Positions 1-8,541 of a stretch of DNA of 23,496 nucleotides are shown here, one piece after another. The stretch spans positions 1 through 23,496 of the forward strand of contig JAEZAU010000219.1 of assembly GCA_023430325.1 (NCBI GenBank), read 5' to 3'. Under the pieces are notes generated by a model, which was not told where the DNA came from, made no database searches, and was given only the letters and a program-made list of their open reading frames with translations. The position numbers and the translations under genes are program-made. Origin of the DNA: Bacteroidota bacterium (lineage in GTDB: Bacteria; Bacteroidota; Bacteroidia; Flavobacteriales_F; PHOS-HE28). Within the stretch, counting starts at the first letter, position 1; every line of letters starts with the position of its first letter.

Positions 1-678
1 AGCAACCTCGACGACTTCACGATCGATGTGGTGGGTGATGTGCCTTTCTGTTCCAACGGACCGATCACGCTGGAAGCTCCTTCGGTCTTCGCTGACTTCG
101 ATTGGAGCAATGGTGAGAGCGGAAGCAGTTCGATCCAATTCGCGGGGGAAGGTCCCATCAGCGTGATCGGCTACAACGCATCGCATTGCGCGGCACGGAG
201 CGATACGCTCACCTTCGAAGTGCTTCAAGCCCCCGGGACACCAGTGATCACAGTGGACCAGTTCACTCTTACGAGCAGCGAGGCCTTCAGTTACCAGTGG
301 TATTTCAACGGAACGCCGATCGATGGTGCGGACATGCAGGTGTACACTGCAACGCAGAACGGTAATTACAGCGTGATGGTGGGTGCGCCGAACGGTTGCA
401 GCAGCATGAGCGATCCGGTGGCCGTGATCATCACATCGATCGGAGATGCCGTATTTGCAGGATCGGCGATCTGGCCTTCACCAGCACGGGATATGTTGAA
501 CGTGCGTATCGAGGCGAACGGTGGTGGACTGCGGATCATCGACGCACAGGGCAAGATCGTGAAGGAGATCACCGATCTTACGAAAGGTGTGCTCCAGATC
601 CCGATCGATGATCTGAAGGCCGGAACGTACCAGGTGATCGCGGGCGGTGCGGCCTATCGGTTCGTCAAGCTGCCCTGA
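1..678 (+). CDS. Secreted protein with T9SS type A sorting domain (3' end only)
   Basis: The frame is open from the first base, so this is the C-terminal 225 residues of a longer gene whose start lies outside the window. The visible part holds Ig-like/PKD-like beta-rich segments with paired cysteines (for example FCSNGPITL and NGCSSMSDP), each near 80 residues. The last ~75 residues form a T9SS type A (Por_Secre_tail) domain: a WPSPARDMLNV segment like the usual PNP..D.l.v start, then a LRIIDAQGKIV strand, the LKAGTYQV turn and the terminal RFVKLP. In this family the tail directs export across the outer membrane and is removed or attached at the surface. The catalytic or binding part, if any, is not visible, so no function is assigned. 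It ends inside the convergent DUF202 gene (25 bp overlap). Confidence 0.85.
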   Translation, partial: SNLDDFTIDVVGDVPFCSNGPITLEAPSVFADFDWSNGESGSSSIQFAGEGPISVIGYNASHCAARSDTLTFEVLQAPGTPVITVDQFTLTSSEAFSYQWYFNGTPIDGADMQVYTATQNGNYSVMVGAPNGCSSMSDPVAVIITSIGDAVFAGSAIWPSPARDMLNVRIEANGGGLRIIDAQGKIVKEITDLTKGVLQIPIDDLKAGTYQVIAGGAAYRFVKLP

Positions 679-1022
679 TCGATCTCGTCATCATCGAGCT
701 CTGCTTCCAGGGGCGCGTAATAGCTCTTCAACTGCTTCTTCAATTGCGTGAAGCGGATGAGGCCTATTATGGCAAAGATGGAAGCGAGCGCAAGGGCCAC
801 TATGCCGATCCATTGAAGGTTAGCGGTACCGTGCAGTTCCATCAAGGCAAGGCCGCCAACGATCAGGTAGAGCGCCGAACGTATATAGGCCATGAACGTA
901 CGTTCGTTCGCCAGGCGGGTGCGTTCCAACGCCAGGTGATCGCGGAGAATGAGCTTGTCTCGGTTGGTGAAAGGCCTGCCGGTCTGCAGAAGCTGCTTTA
1001 TCCGTTCGCTTGCCGGTAGCAT
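654..1022 (-). CDS. DUF202 family small membrane protein
   Basis: A 122-residue protein. The signature LERTRLANERTFMAYIRSAL (about residues 32-51) is the DUF202/YidH pattern of an arginine-rich amphipathic stretch leading into the first membrane segment. Two hydrophobic helices follow (about 47-63 and 70-90), then a charged, acidic C-terminal tail with DDDEID. Biochemical function of the family is unknown; it is an inner-membrane protein. The ATG at 1022 puts the DUF202 motif in the normal place. It lies 31 bp downstream of the 508-residue T9SS type B gene on the same strand, so it may be co-transcribed, but a -7-like box lies just before its start. Its 3' end overlaps the convergent T9SS type A gene. 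Confidence 0.85.
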   Translation of the reverse strand: MLPASERIKQLLQTGRPFTNRDKLILRDHLALERTRLANERTFMAYIRSALYLIVGGLALMELHGTANLQWIGIVALALASIFAIIGLIRFTQLKKQLKSYYAPLEAELDDDEIDQGSLTNR

Positions 1023-1026
1023 GGAT

Positions 1027-1034
1027 CGAAATTA
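1027..1034 (-). promoter_or_regulatory. Possible -7 box for the DUF202 gene
   Basis: Read on the minus strand the sequence is TAATTTCG, five of six fixed bases of the Bacteroidota box TAnnTTTG. It ends only four bases before the ATG, so any transcript would be nearly leaderless. No convincing -33 element was seen. Confidence 0.25.
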
Positions 1035-1053
1035 GGACCTCACGAGCGGGCGG

Positions 1054-2580
1054 TCAACGGACCAGGATCACGTGACCGGCCTTCGACACTTCAGAAGTGG
1101 GCTCACACGGATCGCGCATCTGCATGGTGTAGATATAAACGCCGTTGGGCATTTCCGATCCGTTCCATTTCATCTGGGGGTCCTTCGTACTCCACAGGTC
1201 GGTACCCCATCTATCGAACAAACGCAATTCATAACCGAGTTCGGGAACATCCACCGGGCCGGGCCATTCATCGTTGATGCCATCGTCATTCGGCGAGAAG
1301 GCAGTTGGGAGGAAGAGCGTGGGCTCGGTGCGCACGTCCACCGTTACATCCGCCGAATCATTGCAATTGTTGATCTGTGTGGAATGGAAGACATAATCAT
1401 ACACCCTGTAGCGTTCATGATCCCACAGGAAGGAGATGCTGCACTCATTGGTGACCAGGCTGTCACCGATGAAGAAGGCACATGAATCCGCATCGCTGGC
1501 CAGATCGACCATGACCACGGGTGAACAGGGGATCTGTTGCACGGTGAAGTTCGCCGGTTTGATCGGATGGATGTAGATGCTGTCCTGCAAAGGCGCACTT
1601 CCGCAACCGAATTGATAGAAACCCTGCAGGGAGATGGGGCGCCAGAAGGGCTGTGCGAAACTGACGGTCTGTAGGCTGTCATAGCCGACCGAACCACCAT
1701 CCCAACGCCATTCGATGGAATCGGCATCGGTCTCTGCCACTTCCACGGTGAAGATGGCGTTCTGGCACATGCTGTCCGGTGCTGCGAAGAGCACGGTAGG
1801 TGCAGGCAGTTGCGTGAGCGTTAACTCTCCGGACGCTTCGCAACCGCTGCTGGTATCGATCGCGGTCACCTCCACCAGACCTTCCAAACCGGGAGTCACT
1901 TGCAATGAACTTGTCACATCACCGGTGCTCCATTCATAAAGGTCCGGCTGGAAACCGAACTCCATTTCAAGAGTGAGCAACGGCGGATCGCCGGGACAAT
2001 AATCGGCGGTGCCTTCGATCACCACATCCGGATCTCCCAACAACGTCCAGACCTCTGAATCGCAAGCGCTCCCTGGATCTTCGATGTGTACGCCGTAAGG
2101 TCCTGCACCCAGACCGGTGATGGTATTATCAGTGAGCGATGGATCATGCCACCAGAACCAGGTATTGTTCAACCCGGGGTTGAGGTTGAAGGTGATCGCA
2201 CCGTCCGAAAGGCCGGCACAACTGATGTGGGTCACGGTGAAAGTTCCCAGCGGCGGTACCACGGGATCAAGGACGATGGCATCGATGTACGAAATGCAGC
2301 CGGACGTATCGGTGACGATCACGGGATACAGGCCTGCGGCCAGATCGGTGGCGGCAGGTCCGTTCAACCCGGGATCGTGGTCCCATATGTAGGTGTATTG
2401 ACCGGGAGCGCCCACAATGGTCAATGAACCATCGGCATCTCCCGGGCAGGTGGGAGATACCGCCTCGAAATCCACATTACACGGATCTTGCGCCAGGACC
2501 TGGAAGGAAGCAAGAAGGACCGGTACGGCCGCCATGAACGATCGGGACCGGTCCCGAAAAAGATTGATCATTGAGGCCAT
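1054..2580 (-). CDS. SprB-repeat surface protein with T9SS type B sorting domain
   Basis: About 508 residues from the ATG at 2580. That start gives a Sec signal peptide: basic RDRSR, then a hydrophobic core ending FQVLAQ near residue 31. The frame is open to 2700, but the extension is hydrophilic and would bury the signal; ATG 2571 is an alternative. Two SprB-like repeats follow (about 40-107 and 114-183) with the pattern C-x-G-x-x-D-G-x-(I/L)-T/W-x-W...Y-x-V-x-D..GC. Then come Ig-like/PKD-like segments (about 185-420) with spaced cysteines. The last ~85 residues are the gliding-motility-associated CHU_C domain: LPTAFSPNDDGINDEW, LRLFDRWG, WNG, NGVYIYTM, GHVILVR. Proteins of this build are surface adhesins exported by the T9SS. 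It lies 142 bp downstream of the larger type B protein on the same strand, with no strong terminator between, so an adhesin operon is plausible. No enzymatic domain seen. Confidence 0.85.
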   Translation of the reverse strand: MASMINLFRDRSRSFMAAVPVLLASFQVLAQDPCNVDFEAVSPTCPGDADGSLTIVGAPGQYTYIWDHDPGLNGPAATDLAAGLYPVIVTDTSGCISYIDAIVLDPVVPPLGTFTVTHISCAGLSDGAITFNLNPGLNNTWFWWHDPSLTDNTITGLGAGPYGVHIEDPGSACDSEVWTLLGDPDVVIEGTADYCPGDPPLLTLEMEFGFQPDLYEWSTGDVTSSLQVTPGLEGLVEVTAIDTSSGCEASGELTLTQLPAPTVLFAAPDSMCQNAIFTVEVAETDADSIEWRWDGGSVGYDSLQTVSFAQPFWRPISLQGFYQFGCGSAPLQDSIYIHPIKPANFTVQQIPCSPVVMVDLASDADSCAFFIGDSLVTNECSISFLWDHERYRVYDYVFHSTQINNCNDSADVTVDVRTEPTLFLPTAFSPNDDGINDEWPGPVDVPELGYELRLFDRWGTDLWSTKDPQMKWNGSEMPNGVYIYTMQMRDPCEPTSEVSKAGHVILVR

Positions 2581-2722
2581 TTCTTCGCAGGATCGCGCAA
2601 AGCAACGGCTTTTTTCCTTACCAGTGGCCCCGTTCATCGTTGTGGAATGATGATAACAAGGTCCGATCGGGTCATTGAAAGGTCGGCCCCGATCAGGCAC
2701 ATCTGGAGGCAGGAGAATGATA

Positions 2723-5700
2723 TTACTTCAACAGGGTCACATGGCCACGCATTTCCTTGCGTGTTTGTGTATCCTGTATCTCATACGTTATCCGGTAGGC
2801 GTACACACCCTCCTTGAGGATCTCACCGCCGTTCTTGAATCCGCCATTCCAGCCTTCTGCCGGATCGGTGGTCTGGTAAACGATCTGCCCCCAACGATCG
2901 AAGACCATCATTTCGAAATCGGTGATCACCGGAATGTTCCAGTTCATGAAGAACTTGTCGTTGAGGCCGTCACCATCGGGTGTGAAGGTGTTGGGCACGT
3001 AAACGAAGAGCACATCCTCGATCTCCACCAGGTGACAGATGGTATCTGAACACATGTTCTCGTTGTAGGCGATGAGGCACACATTGTAGAACGCCGGATC
3101 ATGCTCATCGAAACGGAACGAAAGCTGTGTGTCCGTGCTTTCCAACAACCCTGCGATATCCCAGAGATAGGTGTTCGCGTTCTCCGAAGTGTTCAGGAAG
3201 TGTACCACCGGGTTGTCCACATTGGCGTTCTCGGGTCCCCATTGGAAATTGGCGATCACAGGAGGCGGACCGGTAACGGCGATCTGCCCGCTGCCTATGC
3301 AGCCGATGGCATCGCGGATCAGGATCGGATACATGCCTTCACAGGCTTGTGGTAATGTGTTGGCAGTGGTCCATTGTGCACCGTTATTGAAGCTGTATTC
3401 CACGGCCTCGGGATCGTAGACCTCCACCTGTCCATCGCAGAAACCGGAACAGGTCACCGGCAATGTGGCCAGCGAATCGATCTCAAGCAGGATCGGTTCA
3501 TCGATCACCACGGTAATGGTATCGCCGCACTGATTGTCATCGTAGACCATGAATTCGTAAGAGCCTGCGCAGAGACCCTCTACCGCCGAAGTATCGGCTC
3601 CGGTGGACCAGAGATAGGTGTAACCAGCTGCGGCATTGCCACCGGTCACCTGCACCTGGGCATCCCCGTCGCAATAAGAAAAGCAGAGAGCATCGGTAGT
3701 GGTCACATCGAAGACGAACGGATCGGTAACGGTCTTCTGCACACTATCGACAAGGTTGCAGAACGCATTGTCGTTCTCTATCCAGTAGAACCAGTGGGTG
3801 CCGCCGCTTCCGGGTGGCAGGGTCGCCATGGTCTGGGGGTTGTACACGTCTAGGAACACGGTGCCGGGGGGGCCGTACCATTGGCCAACACCTGTATTGC
3901 CGGGCGTGGCCTCAAGGCCGATGGTAAGATCGCAGGAGTAGGAGTATTCGCCCGCATCGGCAATGCCGCAGCAGGTGGGGTCTGATGCCGGGATGATCGT
4001 GATGTCAAGTTCGGCGGTGGCCACGCAACCGGCAGCGCTTGAAACGGTGTACGTATAGATGCCCGAAGCTCCCGTCATGGGATCGAAATTCGCCGGTACC
4101 GGGGCACCGCTCAAGGTCCATGTGCCATTGGCGTCCGGCGTACCGTTCAAGGAATCGGTGAGCAGGAATGCAGGTTCGTTCGCACAGATGGTGAAGGCAT
4201 TGTTCTCTCCGGCATCGATAGAGGGATCTGGTGCCACCAGCACGGAATCCATGACCGCACATTCAGGATGACCGGGCGGATAGGCTGAAAGATAGAACCA
4301 GGTGGGTTGTGTAACGAAGACGTTCGTTGTTGGGCTGCTAGGATCATCGAGCCCGGTGATCGGCGTCCATTCGAATGTCTGCTGGGCTATGCCGTTGCAG
4401 CTGGCCACACCACTCCAGGAAACACCTGAAGGCGGACCTTGTGGTGATTGATAGACAATGGTGCCGGCGTCATCGTACAGGATGAAGCTGTTCTCCCCGT
4501 TCCAGAACGTTCCTTCTGTGAAAGTGAGCGTTACCGTAGCCCCGTTGGGAACATTGAACGTCTGTGTCTGTGTGGTCGGCCCGGGTATGTTGCTATAGTT
4601 GGTCACCGTTCCGTTCACGTTCACCGCCAGCGTTGCACCACCGTTCCAGCCATCACCGAAACTGTCGATAAGGTCCAGCGACCAATCGCAGCTGGCCGGT
4701 GCTCCTATGACCTCCCCGGCCATCGGCTCCGGATCATTGCACAGGACGATATTGGGGCCGGCATCCACCTCCACTGGAGTAGCTACCGTAACGGTGACCG
4801 TGGTGTCATACGTGCAACCGAAATTGTCGATCACCGTGAACGTGTAATCGTAATCGCCCGGCGCGTTCGGTGTTGCCGTGGCCACCAAGGGGTTGGTCGG
4901 GTCCAACACCATCGCTGGTCCTGTCCAGTAGGCCGAATCTGAAGTGGTGACCCCGGGTACGGGCGTGAACTGGGTGACCGCCGGAATAATGGATGGATCG
5001 AAGTTCAACGACCAGGAGCAGATGAACCCATTATCAGCTCCCCACAGATCGGTGGATGTGAATGTCCATGTGCCGTTCAAAGGGCAACCTACGAGGTTGG
5101 AGAATGGTTGCACGGAGCTGTAAGTACCGGGAATGAGCGAATTGTTCGGGGGCGAGCCGCCCTGCATCGTCTGTCCGGCGGCTACGGCCTGCACCCAGGT
5201 GCCGTTGGTGGCCGTGGGGCTGAAACAATATTCCCAACATTCTCCGGCGATCGGGTTCGCATTACTATCGCCATCATTGGCGCCGCCCAGATAGGTGCCA
5301 CCACCGCCTTGCTGGTGAAGGATTATGCTCTGGCCGCTCGGACAGGTCACCGTAAGCACGAAATCACCCATGAAGGAATGTTCCATGCTCACGCAGATGG
5401 ACAGCAGATCATCAACGCTGGTCAAGGATTGGCCGGGTTCGAATTGGGTGAAATCCAGATCGCTGGTGAACGGAATGCCGATATCATCGGGCAGGTATAC
5501 GCCATCGCCGAAGTTGGCATCGGGTATGCCGGTCCAGGTAACTGGCGTTACCACAGCTGAAAGATCCACCGTGGCGCCCAGGCAGGTCTCCTGGCTTTCT
5601 ACCGTACCCTGGAAGCTGGGCGTGGTGCTCACCAACACCTGAAGGTCCACCACGTTGGAATTCACACAATCATTGTCATCGATCAGGTTCAGCTGAACGA

Positions 5701-6409
5701 TGTATTCACCAGGCACATCGAACGAATGGGATGCGGTGGGACCTGTTGCCGTGGTGCCATCATCAAAATCCCACGTATAGCTTACGATGTTGAAGCCTGT
5801 CGCGGCAAAAGATGCAGTTCCATCGAATTCGAGCACTTCACCCTGGCACACCAGCGCGGGAGGCGGATCGACCAGCACTCCACCATTTTCGCTCATGGAA
5901 GCAACGGCTGTTGGCCGTTCGCATGGCGTGAAGCAACTGATGGCGGCCGCGAAATTGCCCGTACCGGTGCCATTGGAAATGAACTGTACGGTAAGACATC
6001 CCGTACTGTTGAAGGTGGTGGCCGATGAGATGAGGCCTTGAAGCGCTGTTCCCGTGTATTCACCCAGGGATGTGGCCGCGTTGGAATCACCATCCCAGAT
6101 CCTTATCCGATCGATGGTGGCCACAGGCGTTCCGGCCGTGCTGAGGTTGAACACCACCCAGTTCAACGAGATCGCATCACCCGGAATGTCAGGACAGATC
6201 ACCACCGTGAAATTCTCACTGTTGCCATAATCCCCTGCCGGACCGCCCGAATCTTCAAGAACTCCTGCACACGTGGTGATGCTGCCGGCCGTTATACTGA
6301 ACTGCTGGGCTGAGGCGTTCATCCCTGTCAGCACGATCAAGATCGGCAGAATGGCGAGCCTGAGCGTGAAGTGAAGGTGATATGGGGCGATGGATGAGGA
6401 AATGGTCAT
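2723..6409 (-). CDS. Giant multidomain T9SS type B adhesin with CUB, P-domain, PKD and SprB modules
   Basis: 1228 residues from the ATG at 6409, chosen because a clear Sec signal peptide (LRLAILPILIVLTGMNASAQ, cleavage near residue 35) follows at once; the frame runs open to 6544 without a signal. Domains in order: CUB-like (36-160; DRIRIWDGDS, CLTVQFISNGT); PKD (188-260; YTWDFDDGTT, PGEYIVQL); proprotein-convertase P-like domain (about 300-475; LLSICVSMEHSFMGDFVLTV, NGTWTFTSTDLWGADNG); a PKD-like stretch to 545; a beta-sandwich with DSFGDGWNGG (574-668); Ig-like modules (670-900); two SprB repeats (902-970, 983-1045); PKD (1055-1130); CHU_C type B sorting tail (1135-1228; FTPDGDGLNDKF, MVFDRWG, GWNG). 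All modules are extracellular binding or adhesion types. The P-domain has no protease attached. Expected at the cell surface or released through the T9SS. Confidence is high for export class, low for ligand. Confidence 0.88.
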   Translation of the reverse strand: MTISSSIAPYHLHFTLRLAILPILIVLTGMNASAQQFSITAGSITTCAGVLEDSGGPAGDYGNSENFTVVICPDIPGDAISLNWVVFNLSTAGTPVATIDRIRIWDGDSNAATSLGEYTGTALQGLISSATTFNSTGCLTVQFISNGTGTGNFAAAISCFTPCERPTAVASMSENGGVLVDPPPALVCQGEVLEFDGTASFAATGFNIVSYTWDFDDGTTATGPTASHSFDVPGEYIVQLNLIDDNDCVNSNVVDLQVLVSTTPSFQGTVESQETCLGATVDLSAVVTPVTWTGIPDANFGDGVYLPDDIGIPFTSDLDFTQFEPGQSLTSVDDLLSICVSMEHSFMGDFVLTVTCPSGQSIILHQQGGGGTYLGGANDGDSNANPIAGECWEYCFSPTATNGTWVQAVAAGQTMQGGSPPNNSLIPGTYSSVQPFSNLVGCPLNGTWTFTSTDLWGADNGFICSWSLNFDPSIIPAVTQFTPVPGVTTSDSAYWTGPAMVLDPTNPLVATATPNAPGDYDYTFTVIDNFGCTYDTTVTVTVATPVEVDAGPNIVLCNDPEPMAGEVIGAPASCDWSLDLIDSFGDGWNGGATLAVNVNGTVTNYSNIPGPTTQTQTFNVPNGATVTLTFTEGTFWNGENSFILYDDAGTIVYQSPQGPPSGVSWSGVASCNGIAQQTFEWTPITGLDDPSSPTTNVFVTQPTWFYLSAYPPGHPECAVMDSVLVAPDPSIDAGENNAFTICANEPAFLLTDSLNGTPDANGTWTLSGAPVPANFDPMTGASGIYTYTVSSAAGCVATAELDITIIPASDPTCCGIADAGEYSYSCDLTIGLEATPGNTGVGQWYGPPGTVFLDVYNPQTMATLPPGSGGTHWFYWIENDNAFCNLVDSVQKTVTDPFVFDVTTTDALCFSYCDGDAQVQVTGGNAAAGYTYLWSTGADTSAVEGLCAGSYEFMVYDDNQCGDTITVVIDEPILLEIDSLATLPVTCSGFCDGQVEVYDPEAVEYSFNNGAQWTTANTLPQACEGMYPILIRDAIGCIGSGQIAVTGPPPVIANFQWGPENANVDNPVVHFLNTSENANTYLWDIAGLLESTDTQLSFRFDEHDPAFYNVCLIAYNENMCSDTICHLVEIEDVLFVYVPNTFTPDGDGLNDKFFMNWNIPVITDFEMMVFDRWGQIVYQTTDPAEGWNGGFKNGGEILKEGVYAYRITYEIQDTQTRKEMRGHVTLLK

Positions 6410-6502
6410 TGGCCGCGTTCGGTGCGTAGTGGTGTAACGCCTGAATACTTGAGCTTCACCTGCTTCTATGATGCATTGGATGGCGCGCAGGTTGCCTGAA
6501 GC

Positions 6503-6532
6503 AAAAATAAGAGGCCCGGTTGATGCCGGGCC
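6503..6532 (-). terminator. Intrinsic terminator after the PKD membrane protein gene
   Basis: A perfect 7-bp GC stem (6513-6519 with 6526-6532) and a 6-nt loop. In the minus direction it is followed by TCTTATTTTTGC. It lies 28 bp past the stop at 6560 and upstream of the giant adhesin start at 6409, so it separates the sigma-factor operon from the adhesin genes. Confidence 0.7.
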
Positions 6533-6559
6533 CGCTTTTCGCAATGTTTTCCAACAGGA

Positions 6560-7864
6560 TCAGCGTACAAGCGAAACGCTGCCCGTATAAGTACCGCCCA
6601 AACGGTCGCCATCCTTCATTTCCACCAGCCACACGTAATCGCCCGGCGCACAGACCTCACCCTTGTTCCCGATCTTGCCGTTCCAGGGGCGCTGCGCATC
6701 GGTCGTTTCATAGATGGGTTCGCCGTTCCTGGAGTAGATCGTCATGTGGAAACGGGCGCCCAGGGTCTTCAAGGCCTCGGGAATGAAAGTGTCCTCGAAA
6801 CCGTTGCCATCAGGGCTGAAGCCGGAAGGTGCCAGCAGGTTGTAATCATTGTCCACAACGATGGTGCGCTCAGTGCGATCTACACACCCTTTGCCGTTGA
6901 TCACCGTAAGCTGGACCTGGTAGGTCCCCTTCTTCTTGTAGACATGATCAGGATGTGCGATCTCCGAGCTGCTGCCATCCCCAAAATCCCACTCGTATTT
7001 GCTTCCGCCGTTGCTGCGGTTCTCGAAGTGTACATAAGGGACCAGCCCATCATATTCCTGTTTCACGAACTTGAAGCTCGCATCAGGTGCTTCATGGATC
7101 ACGATGCGATCGGAAGCCGGTTTGTTGCGGATGGAACCACCACCCATTGAAGAGTGCGAAAGCATGACCTCGAACGTACCGGCCTTGGAATAGGTATGCG
7201 TGGGCGCCGGCTTGTTGGAGAAGTTGCCATCCCCGAAATTCCAGAGATGCATGCCGCCTTCCGGAAGATTGTCCGCCGAGAAATCTATCGTGGTGCCCGG
7301 GCAGCCCTCAGTGATGGTGGACTTGATGGCGATCGCCTTATTGGCGGCCTTCGATGCTGTATCATCTCCAGCCACCGGCTTTACCTCGTCAGTGCTCTTT
7401 GCAACGCTTTTTTCAATGGATGGCGATGAAGTCTTCACTGCAGCCTTACTGCTGTTGGATCGATCGGATGCCTTGCTCGTCCTTTCTGCCACTTCCGTAT
7501 CAGCAAGATCGCCGGCCTCATCTGTGGAAGCTGTTATCGTGGCCTCCTCAATATCATCGGAGATCAAGGGGGCATTGGCAGCATTGCCATCACCCTTATC
7601 CTTATCGTCATCCTCCATGACCATGGCTACGGAGGCCCCATTGCCATTCCCTGGCTTATCGGACATGAGCACATAGACCGTGGTGGCCACGGTGATGGCC
7701 CCACCAAGGAACAGGGCGTACAACCCTGCTGAGGCGGTCCAGCTGTAGGACTTCTGGCCATCGAGCCTTTTTTCCAACTGGGCCCAGTCGGTGGAGTTGT
7801 AGGGGACCTCGTAATGCTCCAAGGCCTCCTTCAACGATCTTTCAAACGCATCCGCTCCCTTCAT
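6560..7864 (-). CDS. Single-pass membrane protein with two PKD domains and CHU_C tail; candidate anti-sigma or envelope sensor
   Basis: 434 residues. There is no N-terminal signal peptide. Residues 1-40 are cytoplasmic-type and contain YNSTDWAQLEKRLD, resembling the short W..(I/L)E..L segment found at the N-terminus of many Bacteroidota proteins encoded after sigma factors. One membrane helix follows (about 44-66). Residues 67-185 are a disordered linker rich in Asp, Ser, Thr, Ala and Lys (EDDDKDKGDG). Two PKD domains follow (183-257 with WNFGDGNFSN; 260-338 with WDFGDGSSSE). The last ~90 residues form a gliding-motility-associated CHU_C domain (PSGFSPDGNGFEDTF, MTIYSRNGEPIYET, WNG, GDYVWLVEM). 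The start is 15 bp downstream of the sigma factor stop, so the two are almost certainly one operon. Anti-sigma function is inferred from order and topology, not from a recognised anti-sigma fold. It could instead be a structural envelope protein whose tail engages the periplasmic side. Confidence 0.85.
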   Translation of the reverse strand: MKGADAFERSLKEALEHYEVPYNSTDWAQLEKRLDGQKSYSWTASAGLYALFLGGAITVATTVYVLMSDKPGNGNGASVAMVMEDDDKDKGDGNAANAPLISDDIEEATITASTDEAGDLADTEVAERTSKASDRSNSSKAAVKTSSPSIEKSVAKSTDEVKPVAGDDTASKAANKAIAIKSTITEGCPGTTIDFSADNLPEGGMHLWNFGDGNFSNKPAPTHTYSKAGTFEVMLSHSSMGGGSIRNKPASDRIVIHEAPDASFKFVKQEYDGLVPYVHFENRSNGGSKYEWDFGDGSSSEIAHPDHVYKKKGTYQVQLTVINGKGCVDRTERTIVVDNDYNLLAPSGFSPDGNGFEDTFIPEALKTLGARFHMTIYSRNGEPIYETTDAQRPWNGKIGNKGEVCAPGDYVWLVEMKDGDRLGGTYTGSVSLVR

Positions 7865-7879
7865 CTTCGTCGTTATTCA

Positions 7880-8461
7880 TTAACGGAGCCTGCGCTCCTT
7901 GGTAAGCAGTTTTTTCAGATTCGACTTTGCCTTGGCCAGATTGCTTTTGGAGGTGCCGATGTTGATGCCCAACAGATCGGCTATCTCCTTATGTGTCATC
8001 TCCTCGAACACATACAGATTGAACACCGTGCGGTACGCTGGCGTCAGTTTCTGCATGGCATTGATCACATCGGCGGGCTTGAAGTCCAGTTCTTCATCCG
8101 GTCCTTCCTCCGCATGAATGTCCTCCTCATCGCTATCGCCGAAATCCTCGATGGAGCGTTCTTCACCCAACAGCAGGTAGGCGTTCTTGGCGCGGCGGAA
8201 GTGATCGATGGCGGTGTTCACCATGATGCGGCGGATCCAACCTTCGAAACTGCCCTGCTGGTTGAACTTGTCCATACTGCCGAACACCTTTATGAACCCG
8301 TCCTGCAGGATATCCTTGGCCTGGTCGGTGTTCTTGGTGTAGCGAAGGCAGACGGTCATCATTTTGCCGTAAAAGATCTCATACACACGCTGTTGCGCAC
8401 GGCGTTCCCCTTTCAGGCATCCATCGATCAGCTCGTTGAATACCTTCTCTGGGCCTTCCAT
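7880..8461 (-). CDS. ECF-type sigma-70 family RNA polymerase sigma factor
   Basis: 193 residues from the ATG at 8461 (ATG 8467 is equally possible). The frame continues to 8605, but the added residues do not look like sigma factor and a promoter candidate lies inside them. Region 2 is at about 22-92: YGKMMTVCLRYTKNTDQAKD, then DILQDGFIKVF, the FEGWIRRIMVNTAIDHFRR stretch typical of 2.3-2.4. An acidic linker (about 103-128, DSDEEDIHAEEGPDEE) separates it from region 4 (about 133-186), with LTPAYRTVFNLYVFEEMTHK and a helix-turn-helix KEIADLLGINIGTSKSNLAK. This two-domain build and size fit the ECF group common in Bacteroidota. It directs RNA polymerase to an unknown set of promoters. The next gene is a membrane PKD protein 15 bp away, the usual position for a cognate anti-sigma factor. 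Confidence 0.9.
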   Translation of the reverse strand: MEGPEKVFNELIDGCLKGERRAQQRVYEIFYGKMMTVCLRYTKNTDQAKDILQDGFIKVFGSMDKFNQQGSFEGWIRRIMVNTAIDHFRRAKNAYLLLGEERSIEDFGDSDEEDIHAEEGPDEELDFKPADVINAMQKLTPAYRTVFNLYVFEEMTHKEIADLLGINIGTSKSNLAKAKSNLKKLLTKERRLR

Positions 8462-8541
8462 GTTCATCCACGTTACCGTGAGACGGGGATTGCCCGGTGG
8501 GGTTGCCGCAGGTTCAGCCAATTGCCTTCTGCTATGTGCCG

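Noticed and set aside
2661..2694. Terminator between the two T9SS type B genes
   Set aside because: A 7-bp stem (2665-2671 with 2688-2694) is present, but the loop is long and no T-run follows on the minus strand.
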